DNA of 64,000 nucleotides, taken from contig CAAGAN010000037.1 in the NCBI GenBank assembly GCA_900767825.1, forward strand, positions 1 through 64,000, written 5' to 3'. This document shows, one piece after another, positions 35,618-43,688 of this stretch (the stretch's first letter is position 1; the number at the start of each line of letters is the position of its first letter). Both the position numbers and the translations under genes were made by a program. The notes beneath the pieces were generated by a model. The model was given only the letters and a program-made list of their open reading frames with translations. It was not told the origin of the DNA and did not search any database. Origin of the DNA: Bacilli bacterium (GTDB lineage Bacteria > Bacillota_I > Bacilli_A > RFN20 > CAG-826).

Positions 35618-36540
35618 GCTACTTCGGTAGCCTTTTTATTTGTTAGTCTAGGATAAATATAGGTAAATACTAAATCAAATATCAATATGCCTAGGAAATA
35701 ACCCATAGTTACATCGGTTGCATTATGTGCACCTCTATATATTCTAGATAATGCAACTAAAGCTCCCCAAATATAGCTAAATATCCTTATTGATAAGCTT
35801 CTATATTTATTTTCCTTGAAATATGGGAAAGTTGATAAGGCGATTATCCCCAAGGCATTCATTGTATGCCCGGAAGGGAAAGAGAAGCAGTCATCGAATT
35901 TAACGCTTATCCCTGGATGAGCTGCTATATCATCTTTATATTGGGCAAAACTCCACCACCCCTGAGGCTTATAAAATGGTAGCCAGTGTGATTTGATTTC
36001 TTCTCCCTCATATAGTTTTACAAGGAACCGGTAACGAGGACGGAACCAGAATACTTTTATTAGGTTCATTACTATCCATATAGATATATATAGGATAATA
36101 ATAGATAGGCAAATCCTAAATAAATCACTTGGATCTTTGCTCCACTTACTAGCGAATATTGCAAAAGGGAGCGTCAAGGCAACATAAATCAGTCCAAACA
36201 AAGGAATGTATCCATAATTTAGATGCAAGGAGAATATACGGTTGCTATAACTCCTAATTTGCCCTCCTCCATAGCAATTTGCTACTAATATCGATAAAAA
36301 GAACAATATTCCATATATAATCGATCTCTTCTTCGTAGATTTATCTCTATTTATAAAACAATAGAATGAAGCAAAACAAAATAGTAACTGGAATAATGCT
36401 TCTCCAATCATTTCAAAAGTCTCTCCAAATAAATTACTTGGATTAAATAATGTTGATGAGATATTAAAATCAAAGAAGGCAACAATAATAAAAGTAACTA
36501 AACAAAGTGGGTAAATAATATATCTTTCAATTCTTTTCAT
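35614..36540 (-). CDS. PAP2 family membrane phosphatase
   Basis: A 308-residue polytopic protein with about six helices and all three PAP2 motifs: KVFWFRPR near 163-170 (motif 1), PSGHTMNA near 224 (motif 2) and SRIYRGAHNATD near 265 (motif 3). Such enzymes dephosphorylate lipid phosphates such as phosphatidate or undecaprenyl pyrophosphate. The ATG at 36540 is chosen because a TACAAT -10 lies 6 nt upstream; a TTG two codons earlier is possible. Converges on pyk with a 4-nt overlap. Confidence 0.85.
   Translation of the reverse strand: MKRIERYIIYPLCLVTFIIVAFFDFNISSTLFNPSNLFGETFEMIGEALFQLLFCFASFYCFINRDKSTKKRSIIYGILFFLSILVANCYGGGQIRSYSNRIFSLHLNYGYIPLFGLIYVALTLPFAIFASKWSKDPSDLFRICLSIIILYISIWIVMNLIKVFWFRPRYRFLVKLYEGEEIKSHWLPFYKPQGWWSFAQYKDDIAAHPGISVKFDDCFSFPSGHTMNALGIIALSTFPYFKENKYRSLSIRIFSYIWGALVALSRIYRGAHNATDVTMGYFLGILIFDLVFTYIYPRLTNKKATEVA
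35616..35637 (+). terminator. pyk terminator with UUCG tetraloop, embedded in the PAP2 gene
   Basis: AGGCTAC-TTCG-GTAGCCT followed by T5. It begins at the pyk stop codon and encodes the last residues of the convergent PAP2 gene on the other strand. Confidence 0.88.
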
Positions 36541-36546
36541 GTCCAA

Positions 36547-36552
36547 ATTGTA
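36547..36552 (-). promoter_or_regulatory. start-proximal -10 box of the PAP2 gene
   Basis: Minus-strand TACAAT, then TTGGAC, then ATG at 36540. No SD. Probable leaderless start. Confidence 0.5.
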
Positions 36553-36624
36553 TTAGATAAAAAGGGGAAACGCTAGAAGAAAAACAATGACCTAAAAGAT
36601 ATTCTTACATCAATTACCTACATC

Positions 36625-36630
36625 TATAAT
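36625..36630 (+). promoter_or_regulatory. -10 box of the 51-residue ORF
   Basis: Consensus TATAAT 25 nt before the ATG at 36656, with SD AAGGA between them. The -35 is weak (CTTACA, 15-nt spacer). Confidence 0.45.
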
Positions 36631-36655
36631 TATTTTAACTAACAAGGATAAGCTT

Positions 36656-36811
36656 ATGGATTTTGATGTCGAAGAATATATAAATACCCATCATGATGAG
36701 ATTGTTAAAAAGGTCATTGAGTCAGTTGAAGCCACTAAAAAAGGCGAGAAGTCCTATACTCTAGAAGAATCAAAACAATTAATAGATAAATTAATTAATG
36801 AAAGCAAATGA
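36656..36811 (+). CDS. small acidic/charged 51-residue protein
   Basis: The ATG has SD AAGGA at 7-nt spacing and an upstream TATAAT; stop is TGA at 36809. The product begins MDFDVEEYINTHHDEIVKKV and is strongly helical, with many Glu and Lys and no hydrophobic segment. No family recognised. The length and YTLEESKQLIDKLINE end recall small helical regulators or antitoxins, but no toxin is adjacent. It fills the only gap between the PAP2 and enolase genes and ends at the enolase terminator. Confidence 0.65.
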   Translation: MDFDVEEYINTHHDEIVKKVIESVEATKKGEKSYTLEESKQLIDKLINESK

Positions 36812-36812
36812 A

Positions 36813-36838
36813 AAGGGCTACCAATAAAGGCAACCCTT
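36813..36838 (-). terminator. terminator of enolase
   Basis: On the minus strand AAGGGTTGCC / GGTAGCCCTT, 10-bp stem with two G-U pairs and a 6-nt loop, then TTTTC. On the plus strand two of these pairs become A-C mismatches, so it favours the enolase direction. Confidence 0.75.
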
Positions 36839-36857
36839 CTTTAGTTTTGTTTAATAA

Positions 36858-38168
36858 TTACTTATTGAAACGGAAGGCTTTGATACCAGGATAGGTGGCA
36901 TTTTCACCAAGTTCTTCTTCAATACGGAGAAGTTGGTTATATTTGCAAACACGTTCGGTACGGTTTGGGGCACCAGTCTTGATTTGTCCAGCGTTTAAGG
37001 CAACGACTAAATCAGCGATTGTGGTATCTTCGGTTTCACCAGATCTATGGGAAACAACAGCGGTCCAACCAGCATTCTTGGCCATCTTGATGGCATTGAT
37101 GGTTTCGGTTAAGGTTCCGATTTGGTTGAGCTTGATAAGGACGGAATTGGCAACGCCTAATTCGATACCCTTAGCAATGATCTTGGTGTTGGTAACAAAT
37201 AAATCATCACCAACGAGTTGGATCTTCTTGCCAAGCTTTTCGGTAAGGTGTTTCCAACCTTCCCAATCGCCTTCGGCCATACCATCTTCTAATGAGATAA
37301 GAGGATATTCATTAGCAATCTTGACCCAGTGTTCAACTAATTCGTCAGAAGTATAGACTTTGCCGGATTTTGGTTGATGGTAAATAACTTTTCCACCTTC
37401 TTCGCCTTTGGCCCATTCACTAGCAGCGGCATCCATGGCGAGCATGAAATCTTTTCCAGGGACATAGCCAGCAGCCTTGATGGCTTCGATGATTAAGTCT
37501 AAGACTTCTTCATCAGCACCGGTAGCGGTATTTGGGGCAAATCCACCTTCATCACCAACACCAGTGGCAAGTCCTTTACCCTTTAAATCCTTTTGGAGGG
37601 CATGGAAGACTTCGGTGCACCAGCGAAGAGCTTCAGACCAGGTTGGGGCACCAACTGGCATGATAAGGAATTCTTGGGAATCGATATTATCATCAGCGTG
37701 AGCTCCACCATTCATGATGTTCATCATTGGGACTGGAAGAGTGTTGGCACTAGTTCCACCAATGAAACGATATAGAGGTTCGCCAAGAGACATAGCGGCT
37801 GCATGGGCAGTAGCTAAGGAAACGGCTAAGATGGCATTGGCGCCAAGTCTTCCCTTGTTATCGGTTCCATCAAGTTTAATCATGGTGAAATCGACTTTGG
37901 CAGTATCGGTGGCATCAAGGCCAACGATGGCATTTGCAATTTCAGTATTGATATTGTTGACAGCTTTCAATACACCCTTACCACCATAAACCTTCTTGTC
38001 ACCATCACGTAATTCGATGGCTTCTCTAGTTCCGGTAGAAGCACCACTTGGGGCAGTTGATCTTCCGACTGTACCATCGGCAAGAGTAACTTCAGCTTCA
38101 ACAGTTGGATTTCCGCGGCTATCGATTATTTGACGGCCGAAGACTTTAACAATTTTTGTTTTGTCCAT
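36858..38168 (-). CDS. eno: enolase
   Basis: A 436-residue enolase interconverting 2-phosphoglycerate and phosphoenolpyruvate. SGASTGTREAIELRDGD near 40-56, GNPTVEAEV near 20, VGDEGGFAP near 207, GDDLFVTN near 318 and SHRSGETEDTTIADL near 375 are all present. Codon use is biased toward C- and G-ending triplets relative to the window, a high-expression sign. SD AAGGAG. Monocistronic. Confidence 0.97.
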   Translation of the reverse strand: MDKTKIVKVFGRQIIDSRGNPTVEAEVTLADGTVGRSTAPSGASTGTREAIELRDGDKKVYGGKGVLKAVNNINTEIANAIVGLDATDTAKVDFTMIKLDGTDNKGRLGANAILAVSLATAHAAAMSLGEPLYRFIGGTSANTLPVPMMNIMNGGAHADDNIDSQEFLIMPVGAPTWSEALRWCTEVFHALQKDLKGKGLATGVGDEGGFAPNTATGADEEVLDLIIEAIKAAGYVPGKDFMLAMDAAASEWAKGEEGGKVIYHQPKSGKVYTSDELVEHWVKIANEYPLISLEDGMAEGDWEGWKHLTEKLGKKIQLVGDDLFVTNTKIIAKGIELGVANSVLIKLNQIGTLTETINAIKMAKNAGWTAVVSHRSGETEDTTIADLVVALNAGQIKTGAPNRTERVCKYNQLLRIEEELGENATYPGIKAFRFNK

Positions 38169-38201
38169 TCTAAAATCTCCTTTATTCTTAGGACCGGTAG
38201 A

Positions 38202-38230
38202 ATTATATCCTATTCTATAAATAGAATAAA
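38202..38230 (-). promoter_or_regulatory. eno promoter with internal palindrome
   Basis: Minus strand: -35 TTTATT (38225-38230), 17 nt, -10 TATAAT (38202-38207). Between them TATTCTAT-AA-ATAGAATA (38211-38228) is a perfect inverted repeat with 8-bp arms, an operator position that would block RNA polymerase. Confidence 0.6.
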
Positions 38231-38286
38231 GAAAATAAGTCTAATTACCGAGATAGCGGAACACTGCTAATGCATTTGTAGAAATA

Positions 38287-39330
38287 TCAAAAATTTAATA
38301 GAGTTTCTTTTACTTCATCTTGATCTAGTGTTGCAAAGTTAAATTCAATAATGTTCCCAACTGATTCGATTTCTTTAGATGTCCGATAAATAGAGACATA
38401 TTTTGATAATATCTTCTTGAATTCTATATAAGGAATACTATAGCCATATTCAGATGTAGCAGTCGAAGAACTATCTAATTCAGGAATAGAATAGTCTTTT
38501 TTCTTACAATAAAAAGCCGCATCATATAGGAAATTTTCATCTTTTATATTTCCAATAATTTGATAATTATAATTATAGAAATGTCCATTAAATCTAGGTA
38601 AATTCTCTTCTTTGCTGAAATCTAGCCTAGAAACATAGATATCTTCTCTAGAACTAGAGTTTCCTCTTTCAATGACTTTATTCCCGTCATAATAGGAATA
38701 CCTATAAGAAAAATATGTCCCACTTAAATTTATTTCTTTATCGGATAATAAATCTTCTTCTATAGTAAATTTAGACTCCCCATATAATCCTACTAGTTCA
38801 AGTCCATTTTTAATAAAGGGGATAGATTCTTTTTTGCTAAATTCAAAAGTCCTGATGTATTTAATGTAATCTAAAGCTGAATAATAATAAGTTATACCAT
38901 TGAAAGCAGATGATTTTAATAAACTAGATATTTCGCACCTATTTTCAGCTTCTCTTGCTTTATCACTAGGCAAGTATAATCCAACTTTTTTCCCTTCATC
39001 ATCAATATCATAACTGCGTTTTATCCTATAAAATGAATTCCTTTCGTCTTCAAGTTCCCTTTTAAAATCTGGATAAGGAACCTCGCATTGGCTACTGCTA
39101 GTAATCTTAGAAAGGATGGAATTATAGTAAGGGGTATTAGTCACATCATATTGATTAAGCAAGATGCAAGTAGGAATAATTATTAAAGCTAAAGCAGCCG
39201 GGACTAATATTGATAAACATATTTTCCATTTGTTGCTTTTAACTTTTTTGTCGATTTTTATTGCTTCAATTTCAGGAAGCTCGCTTTCTAATATAGAAAG
39301 AAATTGTTTCTTGATTTGCCTCTTATTCAT
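38287..39330 (-). CDS. single-pass membrane protein, putative anti-sigma partner of the ECF sigma factor
   Basis: A 347-residue protein. About 33 cytosolic basic residues precede one membrane helix (LSILVPAALALIIIPTCILL near 35-56) and a large extracytoplasmic domain rich in Tyr, Ser and charged residues. No known domain recognised in the outer part. It starts within the last 4 nt of the sigma-factor gene, the usual arrangement of an ECF sigma/anti-sigma pair. No zinc HxxxCxxC motif is present, so it would be an atypical anti-sigma factor. Confidence 0.65.
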   Translation of the reverse strand: MNKRQIKKQFLSILESELPEIEAIKIDKKVKSNKWKICLSILVPAALALIIIPTCILLNQYDVTNTPYYNSILSKITSSSQCEVPYPDFKRELEDERNSFYRIKRSYDIDDEGKKVGLYLPSDKAREAENRCEISSLLKSSAFNGITYYYSALDYIKYIRTFEFSKKESIPFIKNGLELVGLYGESKFTIEEDLLSDKEINLSGTYFSYRYSYYDGNKVIERGNSSSREDIYVSRLDFSKEENLPRFNGHFYNYNYQIIGNIKDENFLYDAAFYCKKKDYSIPELDSSSTATSEYGYSIPYIEFKKILSKYVSIYRTSKEIESVGNIIEFNFATLDQDEVKETLLNF

Positions 39331-39821
39331 TTTAATGCACCTCTAGTTTTCTTTATGGCGCGAGCATATCTAGTCTTTAACGTAATAACAGGAATAGATG
39401 TCAATTCTGAAATCTCCTTGAAGGAAAATCCAAAGCAGAGCCTATAACCAATTACAACTCTTTCATCATAAGTTAAATCAAAAGAAAGCAATTCTTCTAA
39501 CCTAGTATGGTCTTTTTCTCCAACTAGATTTTCATCAAAAAGTTCATTGCTACTTCTATTCTTCTCTTTTGCATAATTAATCGCTTTGTTCTTCGCGGTT
39601 ATGCAAAGATAGGAATGGAGTTTAGAAGGGTCTTTGATTTGGCTTCTATTTTCTAATATAGAAACGAATAAATTTTGATAGACATCCTCGCAATCTTCCT
39701 TGCTATTAACATAGGTAGAAATAATGAAATATAGCAAACTGCGGTATTTTAAATATACCTCGTTAGTTGCTTTTTCATCTCCTTGGATGAATTTTGTTGC
39801 CGTTAATTTAGATACGTTCAT
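39327..39821 (-). CDS. ECF-type RNA polymerase sigma factor
   Basis: A 164-residue sigma-70-like protein. Region 2 (about 15-80) contains EDCEDVYQNLFVSI, the region 2.2-2.3 pattern. Region 4 (about 110-160) has YDERVVIGYRLCFGFSFKEI followed by LKTRYARAIKK, the DNA-recognition helix-turn-helix. No region 1 or 3, as in ECF factors. A palindrome lies just upstream and no SD is visible. Confidence 0.88.
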   Translation of the reverse strand: MNVSKLTATKFIQGDEKATNEVYLKYRSLLYFIISTYVNSKEDCEDVYQNLFVSILENRSQIKDPSKLHSYLCITAKNKAINYAKEKNRSSNELFDENLVGEKDHTRLEELLSFDLTYDERVVIGYRLCFGFSFKEISELTSIPVITLKTRYARAIKKTRGALK

Positions 39822-39830
39822 ACGTTACTT

Positions 39831-39845
39831 TGAAAGATTCTTTCA
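39831..39845. promoter_or_regulatory. 15-bp palindrome upstream of the ECF sigma gene
   Basis: TGAAAGA-T-TCTTTCA, perfect 7-bp arms, 9 nt before the sigma-factor start codon. A candidate operator or part of an autoregulated promoter. Confidence 0.45.
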
Positions 39846-39992
39846 CTAGTTAAGACAATCCTAAATCAAGAAAAGTATATTTCTAATATAGAAAAGTTTG
39901 AAATTAAAGAAAAATAATTGCAATCTTTCTTTATGTTTTTTAATAAAACGTGAGTTTATCTTCTATATTAATATAGAAATATAACATCTCTA

Positions 39993-40020
39993 TTGACTTC
40001 TAAAACTTCTATCCTAAAAT
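39993..40020 (+). promoter_or_regulatory. promoter of the thrS T-box leader
   Basis: TTGACT (39993-39998) - 16 nt - TAAAAT (40015-40020). Expected transcription start near 40028. Confidence 0.7.
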
Positions 40021-40027
40021 AATGTCG

Positions 40028-40215
40028 GCGTTGAAGGAGACACGCTTCTTACTTATAGGTAAGAGGTACCACTCCGGAGCTCCTAATGATGAATTAGGCG
40101 GATTCTTCCGTTATCAAGAACTTGAGAGCGTATCTACTTATTATAGATATATAGATACGAATTAAGGTGGTACCGCGTTATTTCTAGCGTCCTTATTTAC
40201 TAGGGACGCTTTTTT
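40028..40215 (+). ncRNA. T-box riboswitch (tRNA-Thr) with unusually short Stem I
   Basis: The T-box core AAGGTGGTACCGCG is at 40164-40177, followed by the terminator AGCGTCC / GGACGCT with T-run (40186-40215). Upstream, GGAG (40036-40039) and CTCC (40062-40065) close a mini Stem I whose upper helix is TCTTAC / GTAAGA. The 3' internal loop reads GGTACCA, giving specifier ACC (Thr) at 40058-40060. Then come a Stem II hairpin CCTAAT / ATTAGG (40082-40098), a CGG/CCG hairpin whose TTCTT loop can pair with AAGAA downstream (IIA/B pseudoknot), and Stem III CGTATCT / AGATACG (about 40129-40159). Uncharged tRNA-Thr would stabilise the antiterminator and switch thrS on. Confidence 0.9.
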
Positions 40216-40230
40216 ATTGGAGGAAGAGAA

Positions 40231-42132
40231 ATGATAATTAAATATCAAGGGAAATCATTTGAAGTCGAAGATAACATCAATGGTTTCGGATTTGCTAAGA
40301 TTGCAGATCCAGAAAAGAAGAATAAGGCTATCGCATATAAGGTAAATGAAACTGAATACGATATGAATCACATCCTTTCTAATGGGGATGAAGTTAGTTT
40401 CATAATGAGTGAAGATAAGGATGGATTCGAAATTCTTAACCACTCCTGCTCACACTTAATGGCACAGGCCATCATGCATCTATATCCAAATGCAAAACTA
40501 GGATTTGGTCCAGCTATTGAAGAAGGATTCTATTACGATATCGATTTTGGAGATGAAAAGATTTCTGATGCCGATTTCAAGAAAATCGAAGATGAGATGA
40601 AAAAGCTTTCTAAGGAGAATATTCCATTCAAAAGGGAAGATGTCACTAAAGAAGAAGCCCTAGAAATATTTAAAGATAACCCATATAAAGTCGAACATAT
40701 CAACGAATTAGAAGGAGAAATCTCCATCTATAGACAAGGTGATTTTGTTGATTTGTGCAGAGGTCCTCATGTCCCATCCACTTCCTACTTAAAGCATTTC
40801 AAACTTCTTTCTTTAGCAGGAGCTTATTGGAGAGGGGATAGCAAGAATAAGCAACTTACTAGAATCTATGCAACTTGTTGGAGTAGCAAGGAAGAATTAG
40901 ACAATTACCTAGAAGTACTAGAAAAAAGAAAAGCCAATGACCATAGAAAACTAGGCAAGGAATTAGGATTATTCATGATTTCTGATTATGGCCCTGGATT
41001 CCCATTCTTCCTTCCAAAAGGAATGATTTTGAAGAATGAATTGATCTCCTATTGGAGAGAAGTCCATACTAGAAGAGGCTATCAAGAAATTGAGACCCCA
41101 ACGATGCTATCTCGTGAACTATGGGAAACTTCAGGACACTGGGATCATTACAAAGAAAACATGTACACCACTAAGATTGATGATAAAGATTTTGCCATCA
41201 AGCCAATGAATTGCCCTGGTGCCATGCTTGTTTATAATAACTCCCTCCACTCCTATAAAGATTTACCAGTAAGGATTGGCGAATTAGGACATGTCCACCG
41301 CCATGAAGCCAGCGGAGCATTGAACGGATTATTTAGAGTCAGGGCCTTTACCCAAGATGATGCCCATATATTGTGTAGATTCGACCAACTTGAAGATGAA
41401 ATCAAGGGAGTCATGGACCTATTTGATGAAGTATATAACGTATTCGGATTAACTTATAAAATCGTCTTGTCCACTAGGCCTGATGATTATATCGGTGAGA
41501 AGAAATTCTGGGATGAAAGCGAACGCATCCTTTCTGAAGCCTGCAAGCATTCTGGACATGAATATACGATTAACCCTGGGGATGGGGCTTTCTATGGACC
41601 AAAGCTTGACTTCAAATTAAAGGATTCTATGGGTAGGACTTGGCAATGTGGAACTATCCAGCTAGATGTTAACTTACCTCATAGATTTGGCTGCTACTAT
41701 ATCGATGAAAACGGGAACAAAGTCGAACCAGTCATGTTACATAGAGTCGTATTTGGTTCCATCGAAAGATTTATCGGTATCTTAATCGAAAACTATGGAG
41801 GAGCCTTCCCAACTTGGCTTAGCCCAGTTCAAGTAAAGCTTCTTCCAGTAAATCCTTCTATCCAAGGCGAATATGCTAAGAAAGTAGAAGAAGTATTAAA
41901 GCAAAACGGAGTTAGGGTTGAACTAGATGATTCTAATGAAAAGCTTGGCTATAGATTAAGGAATGCCCAAGTCGAGAAAGTTCCATTTACCCTAGTTCTA
42001 GGTGATAAGGAAGTCGAAGATAATTCTGTTACCTATCGTGTATTTGGCGAGCAAAAGCAAGTAACTGTATCTCTAGATAAATTTGTTGAATTGATCCTTG
42101 ATTCAATAAAGAACAAAAAGAGATATCTATAA
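40231..42132 (+). CDS. thrS: threonyl-tRNA synthetase
   Basis: A 633-residue class II synthetase. TGS domain 1-60, editing/SAD domain (HSCSHLMAQA near 71, the zinc-like HxxxH of the editing site), catalytic core with motif 2 RIGELGHVHRHEASGALNGL near 350 and FTQDDAHIL, motif 3 VMLHRVVFGSIERF near 502, and anticodon-binding domain from about 530. SD GGAGGAAG precedes the ATG. Controlled by the T-box. Confidence 0.97.
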   Translation: MIIKYQGKSFEVEDNINGFGFAKIADPEKKNKAIAYKVNETEYDMNHILSNGDEVSFIMSEDKDGFEILNHSCSHLMAQAIMHLYPNAKLGFGPAIEEGFYYDIDFGDEKISDADFKKIEDEMKKLSKENIPFKREDVTKEEALEIFKDNPYKVEHINELEGEISIYRQGDFVDLCRGPHVPSTSYLKHFKLLSLAGAYWRGDSKNKQLTRIYATCWSSKEELDNYLEVLEKRKANDHRKLGKELGLFMISDYGPGFPFFLPKGMILKNELISYWREVHTRRGYQEIETPTMLSRELWETSGHWDHYKENMYTTKIDDKDFAIKPMNCPGAMLVYNNSLHSYKDLPVRIGELGHVHRHEASGALNGLFRVRAFTQDDAHILCRFDQLEDEIKGVMDLFDEVYNVFGLTYKIVLSTRPDDYIGEKKFWDESERILSEACKHSGHEYTINPGDGAFYGPKLDFKLKDSMGRTWQCGTIQLDVNLPHRFGCYYIDENGNKVEPVMLHRVVFGSIERFIGILIENYGGAFPTWLSPVQVKLLPVNPSIQGEYAKKVEEVLKQNGVRVELDDSNEKLGYRLRNAQVEKVPFTLVLGDKEVEDNSVTYRVFGEQKQVTVSLDKFVELILDSIKNKKRYL

Positions 42133-42146
42133 TCAATATATAGGTT

Positions 42147-42179
42147 AAGGATCTAGATTAAATTCTAGGTCCTTTTTTT
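42147..42179 (+). terminator. terminator of thrS
   Basis: AAGGATCTAG / CTAGGTCCTT, 10-bp stem with one G-U, 8-nt loop, T7. Confidence 0.9.
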
Positions 42180-42244
42180 ATTACCTAATAAAGATATGCA
42201 AGAAAATATATAACTTCTCTCTTTTATTTGTTTGAATCAGCATT

Positions 42245-42250
42245 TAAAAT
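42245..42250 (+). promoter_or_regulatory. start-proximal -10 box of the Fic-like gene
   Basis: TAAAAT, then ATCGTT, then ATG at 42257: a 6-nt gap and no SD, so transcription should begin at the start codon. -35 region is T-rich (TTTATT, 16-nt spacer). Confidence 0.5.
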
Positions 42251-42256
42251 ATCGTT

Positions 42257-43219
42257 ATGGAAAAAGTAATACCTCTATACAAATGTATATATACCGTTAA
42301 TAAAAACATCCTCGACCTCATTTGTTCGATTGCCTATAAATGCGGTAAATTAACAACTTTGAATATGTCTTATCCTAAAGCAATTTTAGATGCGAACGAG
42401 ACTAGTTATCTTTTAGAATTAACTGGAATAAAAATTAACCAAAGCAAGATAAGGGCTCTTTCTAGAGGAGAAAAGGTAAACGAGCCAAAACAAGCCGATG
42501 CGATTTATAAGTTATTATCTAGATTATCTAGTTTTGATCCAAACGATATTGCTTCAATAGAAAAATTCGAGAAGACTTATTTTATTGATGGAGTGCCAAA
42601 TAGGATGGCTAAGAAATTAGATGACTTCCCATTCCAAATCCCTCCTCATAGTAAGATTGACCAATTATTAAAGGGACTACATAAATTCTTTGAAAGCAAA
42701 GACGGGGCATCTTCCCCACTTATATTTGCTGCCCTTTCTTTCTTTGAAATTATTTCGATTGCCCCATATTCAAATTCAAATATCATCCTAGCCTATTTGT
42801 ATTCAAAGGCATTCCTAGGTAAATATTGTGGGGTATTAAGGCAAATCCCTCTTGCTAAATTATTATCTAGAAGCAAAGAAAAACTTAATGAATCCTTAGA
42901 AGAGAGTGCTTCTAGAGGTGACTGCACTTCTTTCTTTAGCTATTTCTTTGAATTAGTAGATTCTTCCCTAGATGAACTCTCCCATAAAGGAGTAAAGAAA
43001 ACCATCACAGTTTCAAATAAAGTTGAAGGAATGCTAGAAAAGATGGAAAAAGGCAAATTCTATTGTGCTGCAGAATTATTAGAAATGCTTAATCTAAAAT
43101 CTAGATTAGGTTTACATAAGAACTATATCCGTCCCGCCTTGGATGCAAATCTAATTATTATGTCTAATCCACTTTCCCCAACCGATAGGACCCAACGTTA
43201 CATGAGGAAAGAAAAATGA
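42257..43219 (+). CDS. Fic-fold protein lacking the catalytic motif (pseudo-Fic)
   Basis: A 320-residue protein with the layout of Fic/DOC-family proteins: N-terminal helices with an ANETSYLLELTGI segment resembling the family's SxxIEG region, a core with PPHSKIDQLLKGLHKFF, and a C-terminal winged helix ending in KNYIRPALDANLIIMSNPLSPTDRTQRY. Where HPFxDGNGR should be, residues 169-177 read APYSNSNII: the catalytic His, Asp, second Gly and Arg are all gone. AMPylation is therefore unlikely; a DNA-binding or regulatory role through the winged helix is possible (inference). Overlaps the next membrane-protein gene by 4 nt. Confidence 0.65.
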   Translation: MEKVIPLYKCIYTVNKNILDLICSIAYKCGKLTTLNMSYPKAILDANETSYLLELTGIKINQSKIRALSRGEKVNEPKQADAIYKLLSRLSSFDPNDIASIEKFEKTYFIDGVPNRMAKKLDDFPFQIPPHSKIDQLLKGLHKFFESKDGASSPLIFAALSFFEIISIAPYSNSNIILAYLYSKAFLGKYCGVLRQIPLAKLLSRSKEKLNESLEESASRGDCTSFFSYFFELVDSSLDELSHKGVKKTITVSNKVEGMLEKMEKGKFYCAAELLEMLNLKSRLGLHKNYIRPALDANLIIMSNPLSPTDRTQRYMRKEK

Positions 43220-43662
43220 TCTTACCTATTGTTTTCTTTGTCCTTTCTTTAATCTGTTTAGTATTCATCTCAGTTACAAAGCGAAATGAATTATTAAGCA
43301 AAAATAGAGTTAGACTCCCTATCATGGGTGGATTTGTTCTTTTCTTTGTATTATTTACTTTATTCAGTTTTATCTTTATAAAAAATAACATCAAAGGCAA
43401 TGGAGAGAATTATTTTAAAGTAGGTGGTTTATTCTTAATAATTTCATATTTTGCTTTAGCATGTTCTTTGTTATTGCCTATTTTTTGGCATGATAAGCAT
43501 TCGAATCTAATATCAATTATTTGCTTTGCTATATTTTCAGTTCTCCTAATAATATCCCTAATTATGTTTATTATTTTTGGTAGCCAGGATCTAAATAACA
43601 GCACTCCTATCACTTCTGGCAGCCTAATTTCATTAGGTTTTGAAAAATATCTATTGATATAG
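43216..43662 (+). CDS. four-helix membrane protein of unknown function
   Basis: A 148-residue protein with four hydrophobic helices (about 3-22, 33-55, 70-92, 100-122) and a short outer tail. No family recognised. Its ATG overlaps the stop of the pseudo-Fic gene (ATGA), so the two are translated together. Confidence 0.65.
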   Translation: MILPIVFFVLSLICLVFISVTKRNELLSKNRVRLPIMGGFVLFFVLFTLFSFIFIKNNIKGNGENYFKVGGLFLIISYFALACSLLLPIFWHDKHSNLISIICFAIFSVLLIISLIMFIIFGSQDLNNSTPITSGSLISLGFEKYLLI

Positions 43663-43682
43663 CAAGAAAATCCTAGTAATAT
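43654..43682 (+). promoter_or_regulatory. promoter of the infC operon
   Basis: TTGATA (43654-43659) - 17 nt - TAATAT (43677-43682). The -35 overlaps the last codons of the upstream membrane-protein gene. Confidence 0.65.
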
Positions 43683-43688
43683 ACTTGC

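Noticed and set aside
36895..37989. Plus-strand frames of up to 153 codons opposite enolase
   Set aside because: Antisense shadows of a highly biased, fully conserved gene; no start signals.
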